A DNA stretch of 64,000 bases from Selenomonas timonae. GTDB taxonomy: Bacteria; Bacillota; Negativicutes; Selenomonadales; Selenomonadaceae. Position numbers and translations under genes: made by a program. The stretch's first letter is position 1. Every line of letters begins with the position of its first letter. The notes beneath the pieces are model-generated. The model was given only the letters and a program-made list of their open reading frames with translations, was not told the origin of the DNA and did no database searches. Shown here piece by piece: positions 41,543-51,214 of the stretch. The stretch covers positions 1,501,001-1,565,000 of the forward strand of contig NZ_CP060204.1 in the NCBI RefSeq assembly GCF_014250475.1. The letters run 5' to 3'.

Positions 41543-43728
41543 GCGCGCGCCTTTTCCTTTTCCATGCGTTTCAGCGAGAGCCCAATGCGCCCGCGTGCCT
41601 CGTCGATGCTGATGATCATGACATCGAGCGAGTCGCCGACGGACAGGACATCGAGCGGATGGCGCACGCGGCGGTGGCTCATCTCGGAGATGTGGAGGAG
41701 TCCCGCCTGTTTCAGTCCGATGTCGATGAATGCGCCAAAGTCCGTGATATTGCGGACTGTTCCCTTGAGGACCGTGCCGACGGCAAGGTCGGAGAGCTTC
41801 ACGATGTTCTGGCGCGTGAGTGGTGCGGGCAGATCCTCGCGCGGGTCACGCCCGGGGCGCGCGATTGCCTTGAGAATGTCCGTGACGGTCGGTACCCCCG
41901 CGCCGAGCTTCTTTGCGAGCGGCGCTGCACTCATCTGCGCGGTCTTGAGTGCGAGGGCAGGGAGCTTTGCGCGGTCGCGCAGATCGTCCTCGTCCGCGCC
42001 GAGCTCCACGAGGATGGAGCGCGCAAGCTCGTACGACTCGGGGTGGATGGCGGTGCTGTCGAGCGGTGTCTCGCCGTCGTAGATGCGTAGGAAGCCCGCG
42101 CATTGGGTAAACGCTGCATCGCCGAGGCGCGCGACCTTGTGGAGTGCCTTGCGGCTCGCAAAGCGTCCGTGTTCGTTGCGATAGGCGACGATGTTCTTTG
42201 CAATCGCTGCATTGATGCCCGCAATGCGGTTCAGCAGGGCGGGCGATGCCGTGTTGAGATCGACGCCGACATGGTTTACGGCGTCCTCGACCGTTGCGTC
42301 GAGTGTTTCACGCAGCTGTTTCTGGCTGACATCGTGCTGATACTGACCGACGCCGATCGCCTGCGGATCGATCTTCACGAGTTCGGCGAGCGGATCCTGC
42401 ACGCGGCGTGCGATCGAGACGGCGCCGCGAATCGTGACATCGTAGTCGGGCAGCTCGTCCTTCGCGAGCTGTGAGGCAGAGTAGACGGACGCACCCGCCT
42501 CGTTTGTGATGAGATAGTGTACGTCTTTGAGGTCGTTGTCGCGGATCAGCGCGGCGACGAATTGCTCCGTCTCATAGGACGCCGTACCGTTGCCAATCGA
42601 GATGAGCGTGACATGGTGTGCCTTGATGAGTTTCAGGAGGCTTGTCGCCGCAGATTTGCGCTCGCCGTCGCTCTTCGTGACCTGAATTACACCGCTTGCG
42701 AGGACGTTGCCGGTCGCATCGACCAGTGCCACCTTGCAGCCCGTGCGGTAGCCGGGGTCAAGCCCGAGCACCGTATGCCCTGCAAGCGGGGGCTGCAGGA
42801 GAAGCTGACGGAGGTTGTGCCCGAATATGGAAATCGCCTTCTCTTCTGCCGCTTCGGTCAGCTGCGTGCGCAGTTCGCGCTCTAGTGCAGGGACGAGCAG
42901 GCGCTTGTAGCCGTCCTCAACCGCCGCGCGCAGTTCCCCCTCGAAAATGGAGGGGCGTGCATAGAGGCGCTTGTAGATCCAATCGACATTTGCCTCATGA
43001 TCGACGGCGATGCGTACGGAGAGACATCCCTTCTTCTCGCCGCGATTGACGGCAAGGATGCGATGGGAGGGCAGGGTGCGGACGGGCTCACTGTAGCCGT
43101 CGTACATCTGAAATACCTGCGCCTCCTCGGCGTCAGCGTCAAGTGTCGTTTCAAGGACAGCATTCTTCCAGAATTTCTCACGCATCAGGCGGCGCAGCTC
43201 CGCCTCGTCCATGATGGTCTCAGCGAGGATGTCGCGCGCGCCCGCAAGTGCATCGGCGGCACTCGGTACATCCTTCTCTGCATCCACGTAAGGGGCGGCT
43301 GCATCTTCGGGCGTGCCGCTTGTTTCCTTCTGCAGCAGCATGGTGTTTGCAAGCCCCTCGAGTCCTCGTTCACGTGCGACAGAGGCACGCGTGCGTTTCT
43401 TCTGCTTGTAGGGGCGATAGAGATCCTCGAGGATCTGGAGCTTCTCGGCAGCTTCGATGGCTGCGCGCAGCTCGTCCGTCAGCTTGCCCTGTTCCTCAAT
43501 CCGTGCAAGTATTTCCTCCTGTCGCTTGACGAGGCTGCGCAGATATGTGAGGCGCGCCTCCACCTGACGCAGCATCTCGTCCTCAAGGGAGCCGGTCGCC
43601 TCCTTGCGGTAGCGTGCAATAAAGGGAATCGTATTGCCGTCATCGAGGAGGGTGATGACAGATTCGACCTGCTGCGGACGGATGGAGAGCTCGCCCGCGA
43701 TCGCGGCGGGAATATCGGAAATACGCAT
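41539..43728 (-). CDS. tex: Tex-family RNA-binding transcription accessory protein
   Basis: 729 residues, full length. In order: N-terminal helical region (IPAAIAGELSIRPQQVESVITLLDDGNTIPFIARYRKEATG), YqgF-like RNase H fold (VLGLDPGYRTGCKVALVD), helix-hairpin-helix repeats (NRIAGINAAIAKNIVAYR) and a C-terminal S1 RNA-binding domain (VGTVLKGTVRNITDFGAFIDIG). It binds nucleic acid and influences transcription in the cytosol; the precise role is unsettled. Translationally coupled to cobT. Confidence 0.96.
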   Translation of the reverse strand: MRISDIPAAIAGELSIRPQQVESVITLLDDGNTIPFIARYRKEATGSLEDEMLRQVEARLTYLRSLVKRQEEILARIEEQGKLTDELRAAIEAAEKLQILEDLYRPYKQKKRTRASVARERGLEGLANTMLLQKETSGTPEDAAAPYVDAEKDVPSAADALAGARDILAETIMDEAELRRLMREKFWKNAVLETTLDADAEEAQVFQMYDGYSEPVRTLPSHRILAVNRGEKKGCLSVRIAVDHEANVDWIYKRLYARPSIFEGELRAAVEDGYKRLLVPALERELRTQLTEAAEEKAISIFGHNLRQLLLQPPLAGHTVLGLDPGYRTGCKVALVDATGNVLASGVIQVTKSDGERKSAATSLLKLIKAHHVTLISIGNGTASYETEQFVAALIRDNDLKDVHYLITNEAGASVYSASQLAKDELPDYDVTIRGAVSIARRVQDPLAELVKIDPQAIGVGQYQHDVSQKQLRETLDATVEDAVNHVGVDLNTASPALLNRIAGINAAIAKNIVAYRNEHGRFASRKALHKVARLGDAAFTQCAGFLRIYDGETPLDSTAIHPESYELARSILVELGADEDDLRDRAKLPALALKTAQMSAAPLAKKLGAGVPTVTDILKAIARPGRDPREDLPAPLTRQNIVKLSDLAVGTVLKGTVRNITDFGAFIDIGLKQAGLLHISEMSHRRVRHPLDVLSVGDSLDVMIISIDEARGRIGLSLKRMEKEKARA

Positions 43729-43832
43729 GGAATCAAACCTTTCTTTCTGTTAATGTCCTTCATTATAGCATGATTTTCGAGTCGTGCATAAAGAAAGGAA
43801 ACAATTCTTGCAGAAGGAATATGACGGGACTA

Positions 43833-43881
43833 TTGACAGGAGTTTTCGGATAGAGTATTATAATACATAAATAATAATGAT
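43833..43881 (+). promoter_or_regulatory. perR promoter with Fur/PerR-type AT-rich box
   Basis: TTGACA (43833-43838), 17-base spacer, TATTAT (43856-43861). TTATAATACATAAATAATAA begins at 43858 and covers the -10 and start site. It is similar to PerR boxes, consistent with autoregulation. Confidence 0.65.
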
Positions 43882-43916
43882 TTTAGTTTTAGTAAAAGAG
43901 TAAAGTAGGAATAATT

Positions 43917-44369
43917 ATGCGAGAACAGATGATGCTGACATTGAATGAGGTCACGGATATTCTGCGGCAGAACAAGAAAAAGGTGACGCCGCAGCGCCTT
44001 GCCGTCTATGCGGCTCTTGCTGCGACGGAGGAGCATCCGACGGCGGAAGCTCTCTATAAGGAGCTGCGTCCGAACTATCCGACGATGAGTCTTGCCACGG
44101 TCTACAAGTCACTTGATGCGTTCTGTGAGATCGGCATCGTGCGTGAGCTGAACGTGGGCGAGGAGGCATTTCGCTATGACGCAGATATCTCCGCGCATCC
44201 GCATGTGCGTTGCATTGCGTGCGACAAGGTTGCGGACGTGCCCATTGCATCGCTCCCGTCTCTCGACAAGAATGTTGCGTCTGTGACGGGGTATCGCATT
44301 GTCTCGCAGCAGATGTATTTCTTCGGCTACTGCCCGCAGTGCCAAGAGGCCAATGCGGTAAAAAATTAA
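43917..44369 (+). CDS. perR: Fur-family regulator, PerR-like
   Basis: 150 residues. The N-terminal winged helix is LRQNKKKVTPQRLAVYAALAATEEHPTAEALY with PTMSLATVYKSLDAF. The metal-sensing part has HPHVRCIACDKVADV and the second zinc pair CPQC, giving a CxxC/CxxC structural zinc site. DKVADV places Asp where B. subtilis PerR has its peroxide-sensing Asp, and VTGYRI followed by the YFFGYCPQC end also favours PerR over Fur or Zur. It probably controls ahpC and rubrerythrin. It is monocistronic between a promoter and a terminator. Confidence 0.82.
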   Translation: MREQMMLTLNEVTDILRQNKKKVTPQRLAVYAALAATEEHPTAEALYKELRPNYPTMSLATVYKSLDAFCEIGIVRELNVGEEAFRYDADISAHPHVRCIACDKVADVPIASLPSLDKNVASVTGYRIVSQQMYFFGYCPQCQEANAVKN

Positions 44370-44395
44370 ATTCGATCTGATTGAACATATCGCAC

Positions 44396-44438
44396 AAAAA
44401 AGTGACATGCACCGCGCGTTCGGTACATGTCACTTTTC
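44396..44438. terminator. Bidirectional terminator between perR and the AdoMetDC-like gene
   Basis: AAAAGTGACATG pairs with CATGTCACTTTT, extended by ACCG/CGGT inside. A-run and T-run on opposite sides serve both convergent genes. Confidence 0.88.
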
Positions 44439-44448
44439 ATGTGTTCTG

Positions 44449-44907
44449 TTATCCGCGGTTTCTCCGTGCGAGTATGCGGATGACCTTCGCGCCCGTGCTC
44501 TTGATCTTGCGGATGGGCGCGACGCGTGTCGTGGTCTTGGGACGAATCTCTCCGGGAGAGCGGAAATCGCCGCGTCGCAGGTGCGTCGTCTTGGTTTTCT
44601 CGGGTTGGAACACCCTGCGCATCGTACGTGCAATCGGGTCGAGTGCGGCGTCCTCCGTGCAGAGGTAGATATCGAGTGAGACGTGGCGGAGTTCGGGATG
44701 GACATGCAGCGCGAGATGCCCGTCGGGCAGAAGTGCCATCAGGGAGAGGTGACCGCTCTCCTGCACGTCGCTGATGATCTGCAGGGGGACGAGATCAAGG
44801 GTTCTGAGTGCTTCGGAGACCTTGGCGCGCAGCGCCTCTTCACTCGTATATTTTTCACCTTTGCAATTATAAAAATCCACTGTCAGCAATCTTGATTGAA
44901 TGTCCAT
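44449..44907 (-). CDS. S-adenosylmethionine decarboxylase-like protein lacking the pyruvoyl serine
   Basis: 152 residues. Residues 5-85 align by eye with the prokaryotic AdoMetDC alpha/beta fold: RLLTVDFYNCKG at the start and HLALHVHPELRHVSLDIYLC. The proton-donor His68 and Cys83 match the T. maritima enzyme, but the residue aligned with Ser63, which becomes the pyruvoyl group after self-cleavage, is Gly63 (LLPDGHLALH). Without it neither processing nor decarboxylation is expected. A basic tail of about 50 residues (RRGDFRSPGEIRPKTTTR onward) is an addition. It may be a regulatory or RNA-binding relic. The host makes spermidine by a route that does not need AdoMetDC. Confidence 0.68.
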   Translation of the reverse strand: MDIQSRLLTVDFYNCKGEKYTSEEALRAKVSEALRTLDLVPLQIISDVQESGHLSLMALLPDGHLALHVHPELRHVSLDIYLCTEDAALDPIARTMRRVFQPEKTKTTHLRRGDFRSPGEIRPKTTTRVAPIRKIKSTGAKVIRILARRNRG

Positions 44908-45166
44908 TCGATTCAGTCTCCTTTACAGTGCTCAGTCTTAGTTTCATTATAGAGGAAAGAGACGCCGCCGTCAAGGAATATAGTCATATCGTCCTAAACA
45001 GAATAAAAAGAATCCAGAAGAGAATTACATGCTGTTGTTTTCGCTATAAAATCTCATGGAAAAATAAACGCGCTTATGCTATACTGATTCTGCACATTTC
45101 AAGGACTGTGCATATGGAATTATAGAACGTATACATCTCAGGTGATGGAAGGAGACTCCACTTACA

Positions 45167-46201
45167 ATGTTTGGTCTTTTTGGCGGACACGATATGGGGA
45201 TTGACCTCGGTACGGCGAATACACTGGTGCATGTGAAGGGGCGTGGCATTGTCCTGCGCGAGCCGTCCGTTGTTGCAATAAAGAGTGATTCGGGCGATGT
45301 GCTCGCGGTGGGTGAGGAAGCCAAGCAGATGATCGGGCGCACGCCCGGCAATATCGTTGCGATTCGTCCGATGAAGGACGGCGTTATTGCGGATTTTGAT
45401 GTGACGCAGGCGATGCTGAAATACTTCATCCGCAAGGCAATGCGCTCGAAGTCGTTTGTACGTCCGCGCGTCGTGGTCGGCGTTCCGTCGGGTGTGACGG
45501 AGGTCGAAAAGCGTGCGGTTATCGATGCGGCACAGCAGGCAGGTGCGCGTGAGGCATATCTGATCGAAGAGCCGATGGCGGCTGCGATCGGTGCGGGGCT
45601 TCCAGTGGAGGAGGCGACGGGCAGCATGGTCGTCGACATTGGCGGCGGCACGACGGAGATTGCCGTCATCTCGCTCGGCGGCATCGTAACGAGCAGGTCC
45701 ATCCGCATCGGCGGCGATGAGATGGACTCTGCCATCGTGCAGTACATCAAGCGTATGTATAACCTCATGATCGGTGAGCGCACGGCGGAGGAAATCAAGA
45801 TCACGGTCGGAACGGCGATTGTGACGCCGGATACGGATCGTACAATGGACATCCGCGGCCGTGACCTCGTAAGCGGTCTGCCGAAGACGCTGACGATCCA
45901 TGCGAAGGAAATTCGCGAGGCGCTGAACGAGCCGATCTACAAGATCATCGACGCCGTGAAGGGCACACTCGAGAAGACACCGCCGGAACTCGCGGCGGAT
46001 GTTATGGATCACGGCATTATGATGACGGGCGGCGGCGCGCTTCTCATGAATCTGGACAAGCTCCTCTCTCATGAGACAGGCATGCCTGTGCTCGTGTCCG
46101 AGGATGCACTCTCCTGTGTTGGTGAGGGGACAGGGCGTACGCTTGAGAACATCGGGCTCCTCAAGAGTGTCGTTATGTCCTCGAAGAAATTGAAGCAATG
46201 A
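45167..46201 (+). CDS. mreB: Rod shape-determining actin homologue MreB
   Basis: 344 residues. Actin-fold motifs: phosphate 1 [15 protein letters not shown], phosphate 2 [14 protein letters not shown], and adenosine [12 protein letters not shown]. It polymerizes under the inner membrane and organizes side-wall synthesis. A candidate -10 TATACT (45080-45085) precedes it with a weak -35. The AGGAGAC site is close. First gene of the shape/division operon; the stop overlaps mreC. Confidence 0.98.
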   Translation: MFGLFGGHDMGIDLGTANTLVHVKGRGIVLREPSVVAIKSDSGDVLAVGEEAKQMIGRTPGNIVAIRPMKDGVIADFDVTQAMLKYFIRKAMRSKSFVRPRVVVGVPSGVTEVEKRAVIDAAQQAGAREAYLIEEPMAAAIGAGLPVEEATGSMVVDIGGGTTEIAVISLGGIVTSRSIRIGGDEMDSAIVQYIKRMYNLMIGERTAEEIKITVGTAIVTPDTDRTMDIRGRDLVSGLPKTLTIHAKEIREALNEPIYKIIDAVKGTLEKTPPELAADVMDHGIMMTGGGALLMNLDKLLSHETGMPVLVSEDALSCVGEGTGRTLENIGLLKSVVMSSKKLKQ

Positions 46202-47139
46202 TTGACCGAATCGGACGGGCAAGGCAGTCGGGACGCAAGATCTGGGCGCTGCTATTCGTTCTGCTCGCTCTTTTCTGTGTCATTTTCTTTGCTGCGCGCG
46301 GCCGCTTTCAGGCAACTGCATCGACGAGCACGGTAGGAACTGTGCTTGCCCCATTTGAGATGGTCTTCTCCTATGTGGGGCAGCAGGTTCGACATGTTAC
46401 ATCGGATCTGTGGGAGATCGCTACGGTACATGAGCAGAATAAGATGCTCAAGAATGAGATCGAGCAGCTGCGTCAGCAGAATACGATGGCGGAGGAATAC
46501 GCGGCAGAGAATGCACGCCTGCGTGAGCTCCTCTCGTACAAGCAGTCGGCGCAGCAGTTTGATCTTCTTGCTGCGCGCGTGATCGGGCGGGACGCTGTGC
46601 TCTGGACGAGCACGATCGTCGTGGATCGCGGCTCGAAGGACGGCGTGCGTGAAAACATGCCCGTCGTGACGGGCAAGGGGCTCGTGGGGCGTGTGACGGA
46701 AGTCGCTCCGCTCTCGTCCAAGGTACAGCTGATCCTCGATGTGCGCTCCTCGGTTGGGACACTCATTCAGCGTACAGAGTCCCGTGTGACGGGCATTGTC
46801 ACGGGGACGATGGACAATCCCTATATGCCGCAGATGGTGAATATTCCGCGCAATGCGGATGTGCAGGACGGCGATACCGTCATTACATCCGGTTTCGGCG
46901 GCATCTATCCCAAAGGGATTCCCGTGGGGCAGATCGTTTCGCAGCACAGCGATGATACGGGGCTTCTCAAGGTCGCGCTCATCGAGACTGCGGTGGACTT
47001 CCAGCGCCTCGAAGATGTGGCGATCATCACGGCATCGCGCGAAGCACCTCCGGCGCCGATTCAGCCAGCTCCGCTCAGTCCGGGAGCGGCTGCGGCGGCA
47101 CAGATCTCTGCATCGCAGGCAAAGGCGGCGGCACAGTGA
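46198..47139 (+). CDS. mreC: Rod shape-determining protein MreC
   Basis: 313 residues. One transmembrane helix ([19 protein letters not shown], about 15-34), a periplasmic coiled coil (about 75-110, [18 protein letters not shown]) and the beta-rich domain with [24 protein letters not shown] long Ala/Pro-rich tail ends it. It overlaps mreB (ATGA) and mreD (GTGA). Confidence 0.95.
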   Translation: MIDRIGRARQSGRKIWALLFVLLALFCVIFFAARGRFQATASTSTVGTVLAPFEMVFSYVGQQVRHVTSDLWEIATVHEQNKMLKNEIEQLRQQNTMAEEYAAENARLRELLSYKQSAQQFDLLAARVIGRDAVLWTSTIVVDRGSKDGVRENMPVVTGKGLVGRVTEVAPLSSKVQLILDVRSSVGTLIQRTESRVTGIVTGTMDNPYMPQMVNIPRNADVQDGDTVITSGFGGIYPKGIPVGQIVSQHSDDTGLLKVALIETAVDFQRLEDVAIITASREAPPAPIQPAPLSPGAAAAAQISASQAKAAAQ

Positions 47140-47633
47140 AGAGATATAGATTTTTTATCGTATTCTTTATCGCTCTCTTTGTGCTTCAGTTCTCCTTTCT
47201 TCCGCTCATCGCCGTGTACGGCGTCGTTCCCGACCTGCTCCTTCTGGCGACAGTTTCCTACGCCTTTTTGCGCGGCAGTGTGTGGGGTGGATTCGTCGGC
47301 TTTGCATTGGGGCTGGTGGAGGATCTCAGTGTCGGCTCATTCTTTGGGCTGCATGCATTCACACTGACGCTGATCGGACTCTTTTTCGGACGGTTCTCTG
47401 ACCGCGTGTTCAAGGAGCAGTTCTTCCTGCCGATTACGGCATCACTCGCGGCGACCTTTGCGAAATATGTGATTTCGGCGCTGATTGTGTATCTGCTTGG
47501 CTATCATTTCAATCCATTCCTGCATATAGGACGTGTGCTCTTCATACTGCTCCTCTTCCAGCTGATCTTTGCGTATCCAATCCACTGGACGACGTTCCAT
47601 CTGGACAAGCGTATACGCGATCGGGAGAGTTAA
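47136..47633 (+). CDS. mreD: Rod shape-determining protein MreD
   Basis: 165 residues, five or so hydrophobic helices, starting with GTG 47136 that overlaps the mreC stop. VPDLLLLATVSYAFLRGSVWGGFVGFALGLVEDL is typical of MreD. It is a membrane partner of MreC. Confidence 0.93.
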   Translation: MKRYRFFIVFFIALFVLQFSFLPLIAVYGVVPDLLLLATVSYAFLRGSVWGGFVGFALGLVEDLSVGSFFGLHAFTLTLIGLFFGRFSDRVFKEQFFLPITASLAATFAKYVISALIVYLLGYHFNPFLHIGRVLFILLLFQLIFAYPIHWTTFHLDKRIRDRES

Positions 47634-47653
47634 GATAATCTCGGAGTGTAGTT

Positions 47654-49444
47654 GTGAACGAAAATGAAGATTTCAGCGGGCGCCTGCAGTTCCTCAGCCT
47701 GATGATTGTCCTCATCATTGCGGTGCTCATCGGGCGGGCGGGCTACCTGCAAGTCTATGACGGTGAACTTTACGCGCGTCTTGCCGAGGGCAACCGCATC
47801 CGCATCATACCCGCGGAGGCGGCGCGCGGGACGTTCTATGACCGCAACGGAGAACTGCTCGTGACGAATCGTCCCGGCTTTGCGGTGTCGCTGCTCCCTC
47901 TGACGGAGCCGATTTCGCCCGAGGTGATCGCGCGTGTGTCAAAGCTCATCAATGTACCCGTGGAGGAGATTCAGAAGAAAATCGACGCACATATTGGCTT
48001 CGATCCCATTCGCATCAAAACTGACGTGCTGCCCGATATTGTGACGATCATCGAGGAGCAGAAGGATGACTATCCAGGCGTTGTGATCGAGGTGCTGCCG
48101 ATTCGTGACTATATTTACGGGGAATATGCGGCACATGTCTTCGGCTATGTGAGCGAGATCAACGAGGAGGAGCTTGAGCGCCGCAAGGACGAGGGCTATA
48201 AGTCCGGCTATATCATTGGCAAGTTTGGTCTCGAGCGCGTCTATGACAAGGAAGTGCGCGGTATCAACGGCGGTGATCAGGTCGAGGTGGATGTATCGGG
48301 ACGCCCCGTGCAGCTCCTCGGTCGGCAGTCACCCGTGCCGGGCAACGATCTCGTCCTGACGATCGATAAGCATATCCAGGAGGCGGCGGAGCAGGCGGTG
48401 GACGCACAGCTTGCCATTGTGCACGCCAATGCAGCGGCCGCTGTTGTCATGAATCCGCAGACGGGTGAGGTGCTGGCGATGGTCAGCCGACCCGCGTTCA
48501 ATCCAAATCTCTTTGCAGGCGGCATCTCAACGCAGAACTGGAATGTGCTGAACAACAACCCCTATCATCCAATGGACAACAAGGCGATCACGGGCGAGTA
48601 TCCGCCCGGCTCGACGTTCAAGATTGTGACGGGAACGGCGGCACTCGCTGAGCATAAGGTGACGCCGCAGGAGAAGATCTTCGATGCGGGGCATCACTGG
48701 ATCATTCCGAAGACGAACGCAGGCGGCGAGGCGCTTGGCTGGATCAATTTCCAAGAGGCAATGGCGCATTCGGACAATGTCTACTTCTATGAGATGGGCA
48801 ATCGTCTTGGTGTCGACACCATCGAGCGCTATGCACGGATGTTCGGGTTGGGCGCGCGGACGGGCATCGATCTGCCGTATGAGGCGGAGGGGCTTGCCCC
48901 GAACCGCAAGTACAAGGCGGATAATTACGAAGATGGCGAATGGTATCTCTCTGAGACGTTCGATGCGGCAATCGGGCAGGGGTTCAACCTCGTGACCCCC
49001 TTGCAGGCTGCGATGGTCATGGGGGAGATTGCGGCGAACGGCAAGCGCTTTCAGCCGCACCTCGTCCAGCGTATTGTCGATGTGAACGGGAACACGGTGC
49101 GCGAGTTTCAGCCGAAGCTCCTCTCGGAGCTGGAGGTGAATCCGTCCGTGATCCGCAATGTGCAGGAGGGGCTGCATGACGTGACGAAGATCGGTACGGC
49201 GGCGGGCGTATTCGCCGGATTTCCGATCGACATTGCGGGCAAGACGGGCACGGCAGAGAACTCACAGGGGCGCGACCACGGCTGGTTTGTGGCGTACGGT
49301 CCCTATGTGAATGCGAACATTGTCGTGGCGGTCATTGTGGAGCAAGGTGGCTTCGGTTCGATGTCGGCTGTACCGATCGGGCGTAGGATCATGGAGGCCG
49401 CCTTTGGGTTGGATCGCGCGCCGCAGAATGCAGGGAAAAAGTGA
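47654..49444 (+). CDS. mrdA: Penicillin-binding protein 2
   Basis: 596 residues. One N-terminal transmembrane helix (LMIVLIIAVLIGRAGYLQV), a dimerization domain, then the transpeptidase: SxxK as STFK with nucleophile Ser320, SxN as SDN (MAHSDNVYF) and KTGTAE. It crosslinks elongation peptidoglycan with RodA. GTG 47654 is the family-consistent start. It sits inside mreBCD-mrdA-minCDE-rodA. Confidence 0.97.
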   Translation: MNENEDFSGRLQFLSLMIVLIIAVLIGRAGYLQVYDGELYARLAEGNRIRIIPAEAARGTFYDRNGELLVTNRPGFAVSLLPLTEPISPEVIARVSKLINVPVEEIQKKIDAHIGFDPIRIKTDVLPDIVTIIEEQKDDYPGVVIEVLPIRDYIYGEYAAHVFGYVSEINEEELERRKDEGYKSGYIIGKFGLERVYDKEVRGINGGDQVEVDVSGRPVQLLGRQSPVPGNDLVLTIDKHIQEAAEQAVDAQLAIVHANAAAAVVMNPQTGEVLAMVSRPAFNPNLFAGGISTQNWNVLNNNPYHPMDNKAITGEYPPGSTFKIVTGTAALAEHKVTPQEKIFDAGHHWIIPKTNAGGEALGWINFQEAMAHSDNVYFYEMGNRLGVDTIERYARMFGLGARTGIDLPYEAEGLAPNRKYKADNYEDGEWYLSETFDAAIGQGFNLVTPLQAAMVMGEIAANGKRFQPHLVQRIVDVNGNTVREFQPKLLSELEVNPSVIRNVQEGLHDVTKIGTAAGVFAGFPIDIAGKTGTAENSQGRDHGWFVAYGPYVNANIVVAVIVEQGGFGSMSAVPIGRRIMEAAFGLDRAPQNAGKK

Positions 49445-49453
49445 GGGAGTCAA

Positions 49454-50110
49454 ATGGGCGAGGATAAGATCAAGATCAAAGGGGAAAATGGCGGACTCAT
49501 ACTCGGCTTCCCGGAGGATATGCCCTTTTCGGAGATTATGGAGGAGCTCGACAGGAAACTGGAGTCGGGCGCGGGGTTCTTCCTGCGCGGCACCCTTGTA
49601 CGCATTCCGCGCGATCGCTTTGCGAAAGAGGAGCTGGCAGAGATGCAGAAGCTCTTTCGGACGCACGGGCTGGTCTGCCGTCTGGCAAAGCCCGAGCCTG
49701 CCACACCGATTGCCCCCGCCCCTAAAGCCGCAAAGCCTGCGGAGAAAAAAGAGCAGGAAACGGTTCCAGAGCCGCAGGAGCTGCAGCGCATGCTCGTCAT
49801 TGACAAGACACTGCGCGGCGGACAGGCGGTGGAGACGGAGGGCTCTGTCATTGTCTTCGGCAATGTCAACCCCGGCGCGCAGATCACGGCGGGCGGCAGT
49901 GTGGACATTCGCGGCACCTGCCGCGGAGTTGTGCATGCGGGCGCAGCGGGGGACTCGACCGCATTTATTATTGCAGATCATCTGATGCCGACGCAGATTC
50001 GCATTGCGAACTATGTCGCGCGTTCGCCGGATGAGCCGGAGGATTCCGGCAAGGCGGAGCGCGCCTATGTGAAGGATGGTCAGATTGTCATTGAGCCAAT
50101 AGAGAGGTAG
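49454..50110 (+). CDS. minC: Septum site-determining protein MinC
   Basis: 218 residues. The N-terminal domain (GLILGFPEDMPFSEIMEELDRKL) inhibits FtsZ. A Pro/Ala/Lys linker leads to the C-terminal beta-helix (TLRGGQAVETEGSVIVFGNVNPGAQITAGGSVDIRG) that binds MinD. Starts nine bases after mrdA with a GGGAGTC site. Confidence 0.95.
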   Translation: MGEDKIKIKGENGGLILGFPEDMPFSEIMEELDRKLESGAGFFLRGTLVRIPRDRFAKEELAEMQKLFRTHGLVCRLAKPEPATPIAPAPKAAKPAEKKEQETVPEPQELQRMLVIDKTLRGGQAVETEGSVIVFGNVNPGAQITAGGSVDIRGTCRGVVHAGAAGDSTAFIIADHLMPTQIRIANYVARSPDEPEDSGKAERAYVKDGQIVIEPIER

Positions 50111-50119
50111 GTTCGAAAT

Positions 50120-50914
50120 ATGAGTGAAATCTATGTGGTGACATCGGGCAAAGGAGGCGTTGGAAAGACAACGACGACGGCGAACTTGGGCGTTGGATTT
50201 GCCATGCGCGGCAAGAGCGTTGTCCTCATCGATACCGATACGGGGCTGCGCAATCTCGATCTTCTGCTGGGACTCGAGAATCGCATTATGTACGATCTGG
50301 TCGATGTTACCTCGGGGCGCGTGCCATACAAGAAGGCGCTCGTTCGTCACAAGAAATACGACTCGCTCTTCCTCCTGCCGACCTCTCAGGTCAAGGATAA
50401 GAGCGCAGTCAATCCCGAGGAACTCGCCGCGCTCTGTGAGGAGCTGCGCCGTTCCTATGATGTCATTATCATTGACTGCCCGGCGGGCATTGAGCAGGGA
50501 TTCAAGACGGCAATCGCGGCTGCCGACACGGCGATCGTCGTGACGATGCCCGAGATCTCGGCTGTGCGCGATGCGGACAAGATCATCGGCGAACTTGGAC
50601 GCGCGGACAAGGAGGACATTCGCCTCGTCGTCAACCGCATCCGCCCGAAGATGATCGAAAAGGGCGATATGCTCGATATGGACGATATCGATGAGATCCT
50701 CTCTGTCACATGCGTCGGTCAAATTCCGGACGATGAGATGGTTGTGACGAGCACGAACCGCGGTGAGCCGTGCGTGACGATGCCGGACTCCCCCGCAGGG
50801 CAGGCGTATCTCGATGTGGTTGGTCGCCTCTCTGGCGAGGAGATCCCGTTCCGTGAGCTTGCGAAGGAAAGTCTCTGGGAGACGATCAAGGGCAAGCTCT
50901 TTGGGAAAAAGTAA
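50120..50914 (+). CDS. minD: Septum site-determining ATPase MinD
   Basis: 264 residues. The deviant Walker A KGGVGKTTTTANLG begins near residue 10, the switch DTDTGLRNLDLLLGLE follows, and Walker B is VIIIDCPAGIEQGF. The C-terminal amphipathic membrane helix is ESLWETIKGKLFGKK. It recruits MinC to the membrane and is released by MinE. Confidence 0.97.
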   Translation: MSEIYVVTSGKGGVGKTTTTANLGVGFAMRGKSVVLIDTDTGLRNLDLLLGLENRIMYDLVDVTSGRVPYKKALVRHKKYDSLFLLPTSQVKDKSAVNPEELAALCEELRRSYDVIIIDCPAGIEQGFKTAIAAADTAIVVTMPEISAVRDADKIIGELGRADKEDIRLVVNRIRPKMIEKGDMLDMDDIDEILSVTCVGQIPDDEMVVTSTNRGEPCVTMPDSPAGQAYLDVVGRLSGEEIPFRELAKESLWETIKGKLFGKK

Positions 50915-50926
50915 GGGGGGGTTGGC

Positions 50927-51214
50927 GTGATTGAGGCACTGAAAAGGCTTCTCGGGAAGAAGGAAAGTTCCGGCGAGGTTGCGCGCCGCCGTCTCCAGCT
51001 TGTCATCATCAATGATCGGGCGAATGTCTCGCCGGAGATCATGGATAATATGCGCGCGGAGATCATCCAGGTGATCTCGAAGTATATGTATATCGACACG
51101 CGGGAGATGGAGTTCGCGCTCGAGAACGAGAACGATACGATGGCGCTCGTCGTCAACATCCCTGTGGTGAGTGTTCAGCACGGCGGCAGTGATCTATCAA
51201 GGCGCAGGCGATGA
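50927..51214 (+). CDS. minE: Cell division topological specificity factor MinE
   Basis: 95 residues. The MTS and anti-MinCD part (MIEALKRLLGKKESSGEVARRRLQLVIINDR) is followed by the dimerization domain (IIQVISKYMYIDTREMEFALEN). GTG 50927 follows GGGGGG. Having MinE implies pole-to-pole oscillation rather than DivIVA-type static polarity. Overlaps rodA. Confidence 0.95.
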   Translation: MIEALKRLLGKKESSGEVARRRLQLVIINDRANVSPEIMDNMRAEIIQVISKYMYIDTREMEFALENENDTMALVVNIPVVSVQHGGSDLSRRRR

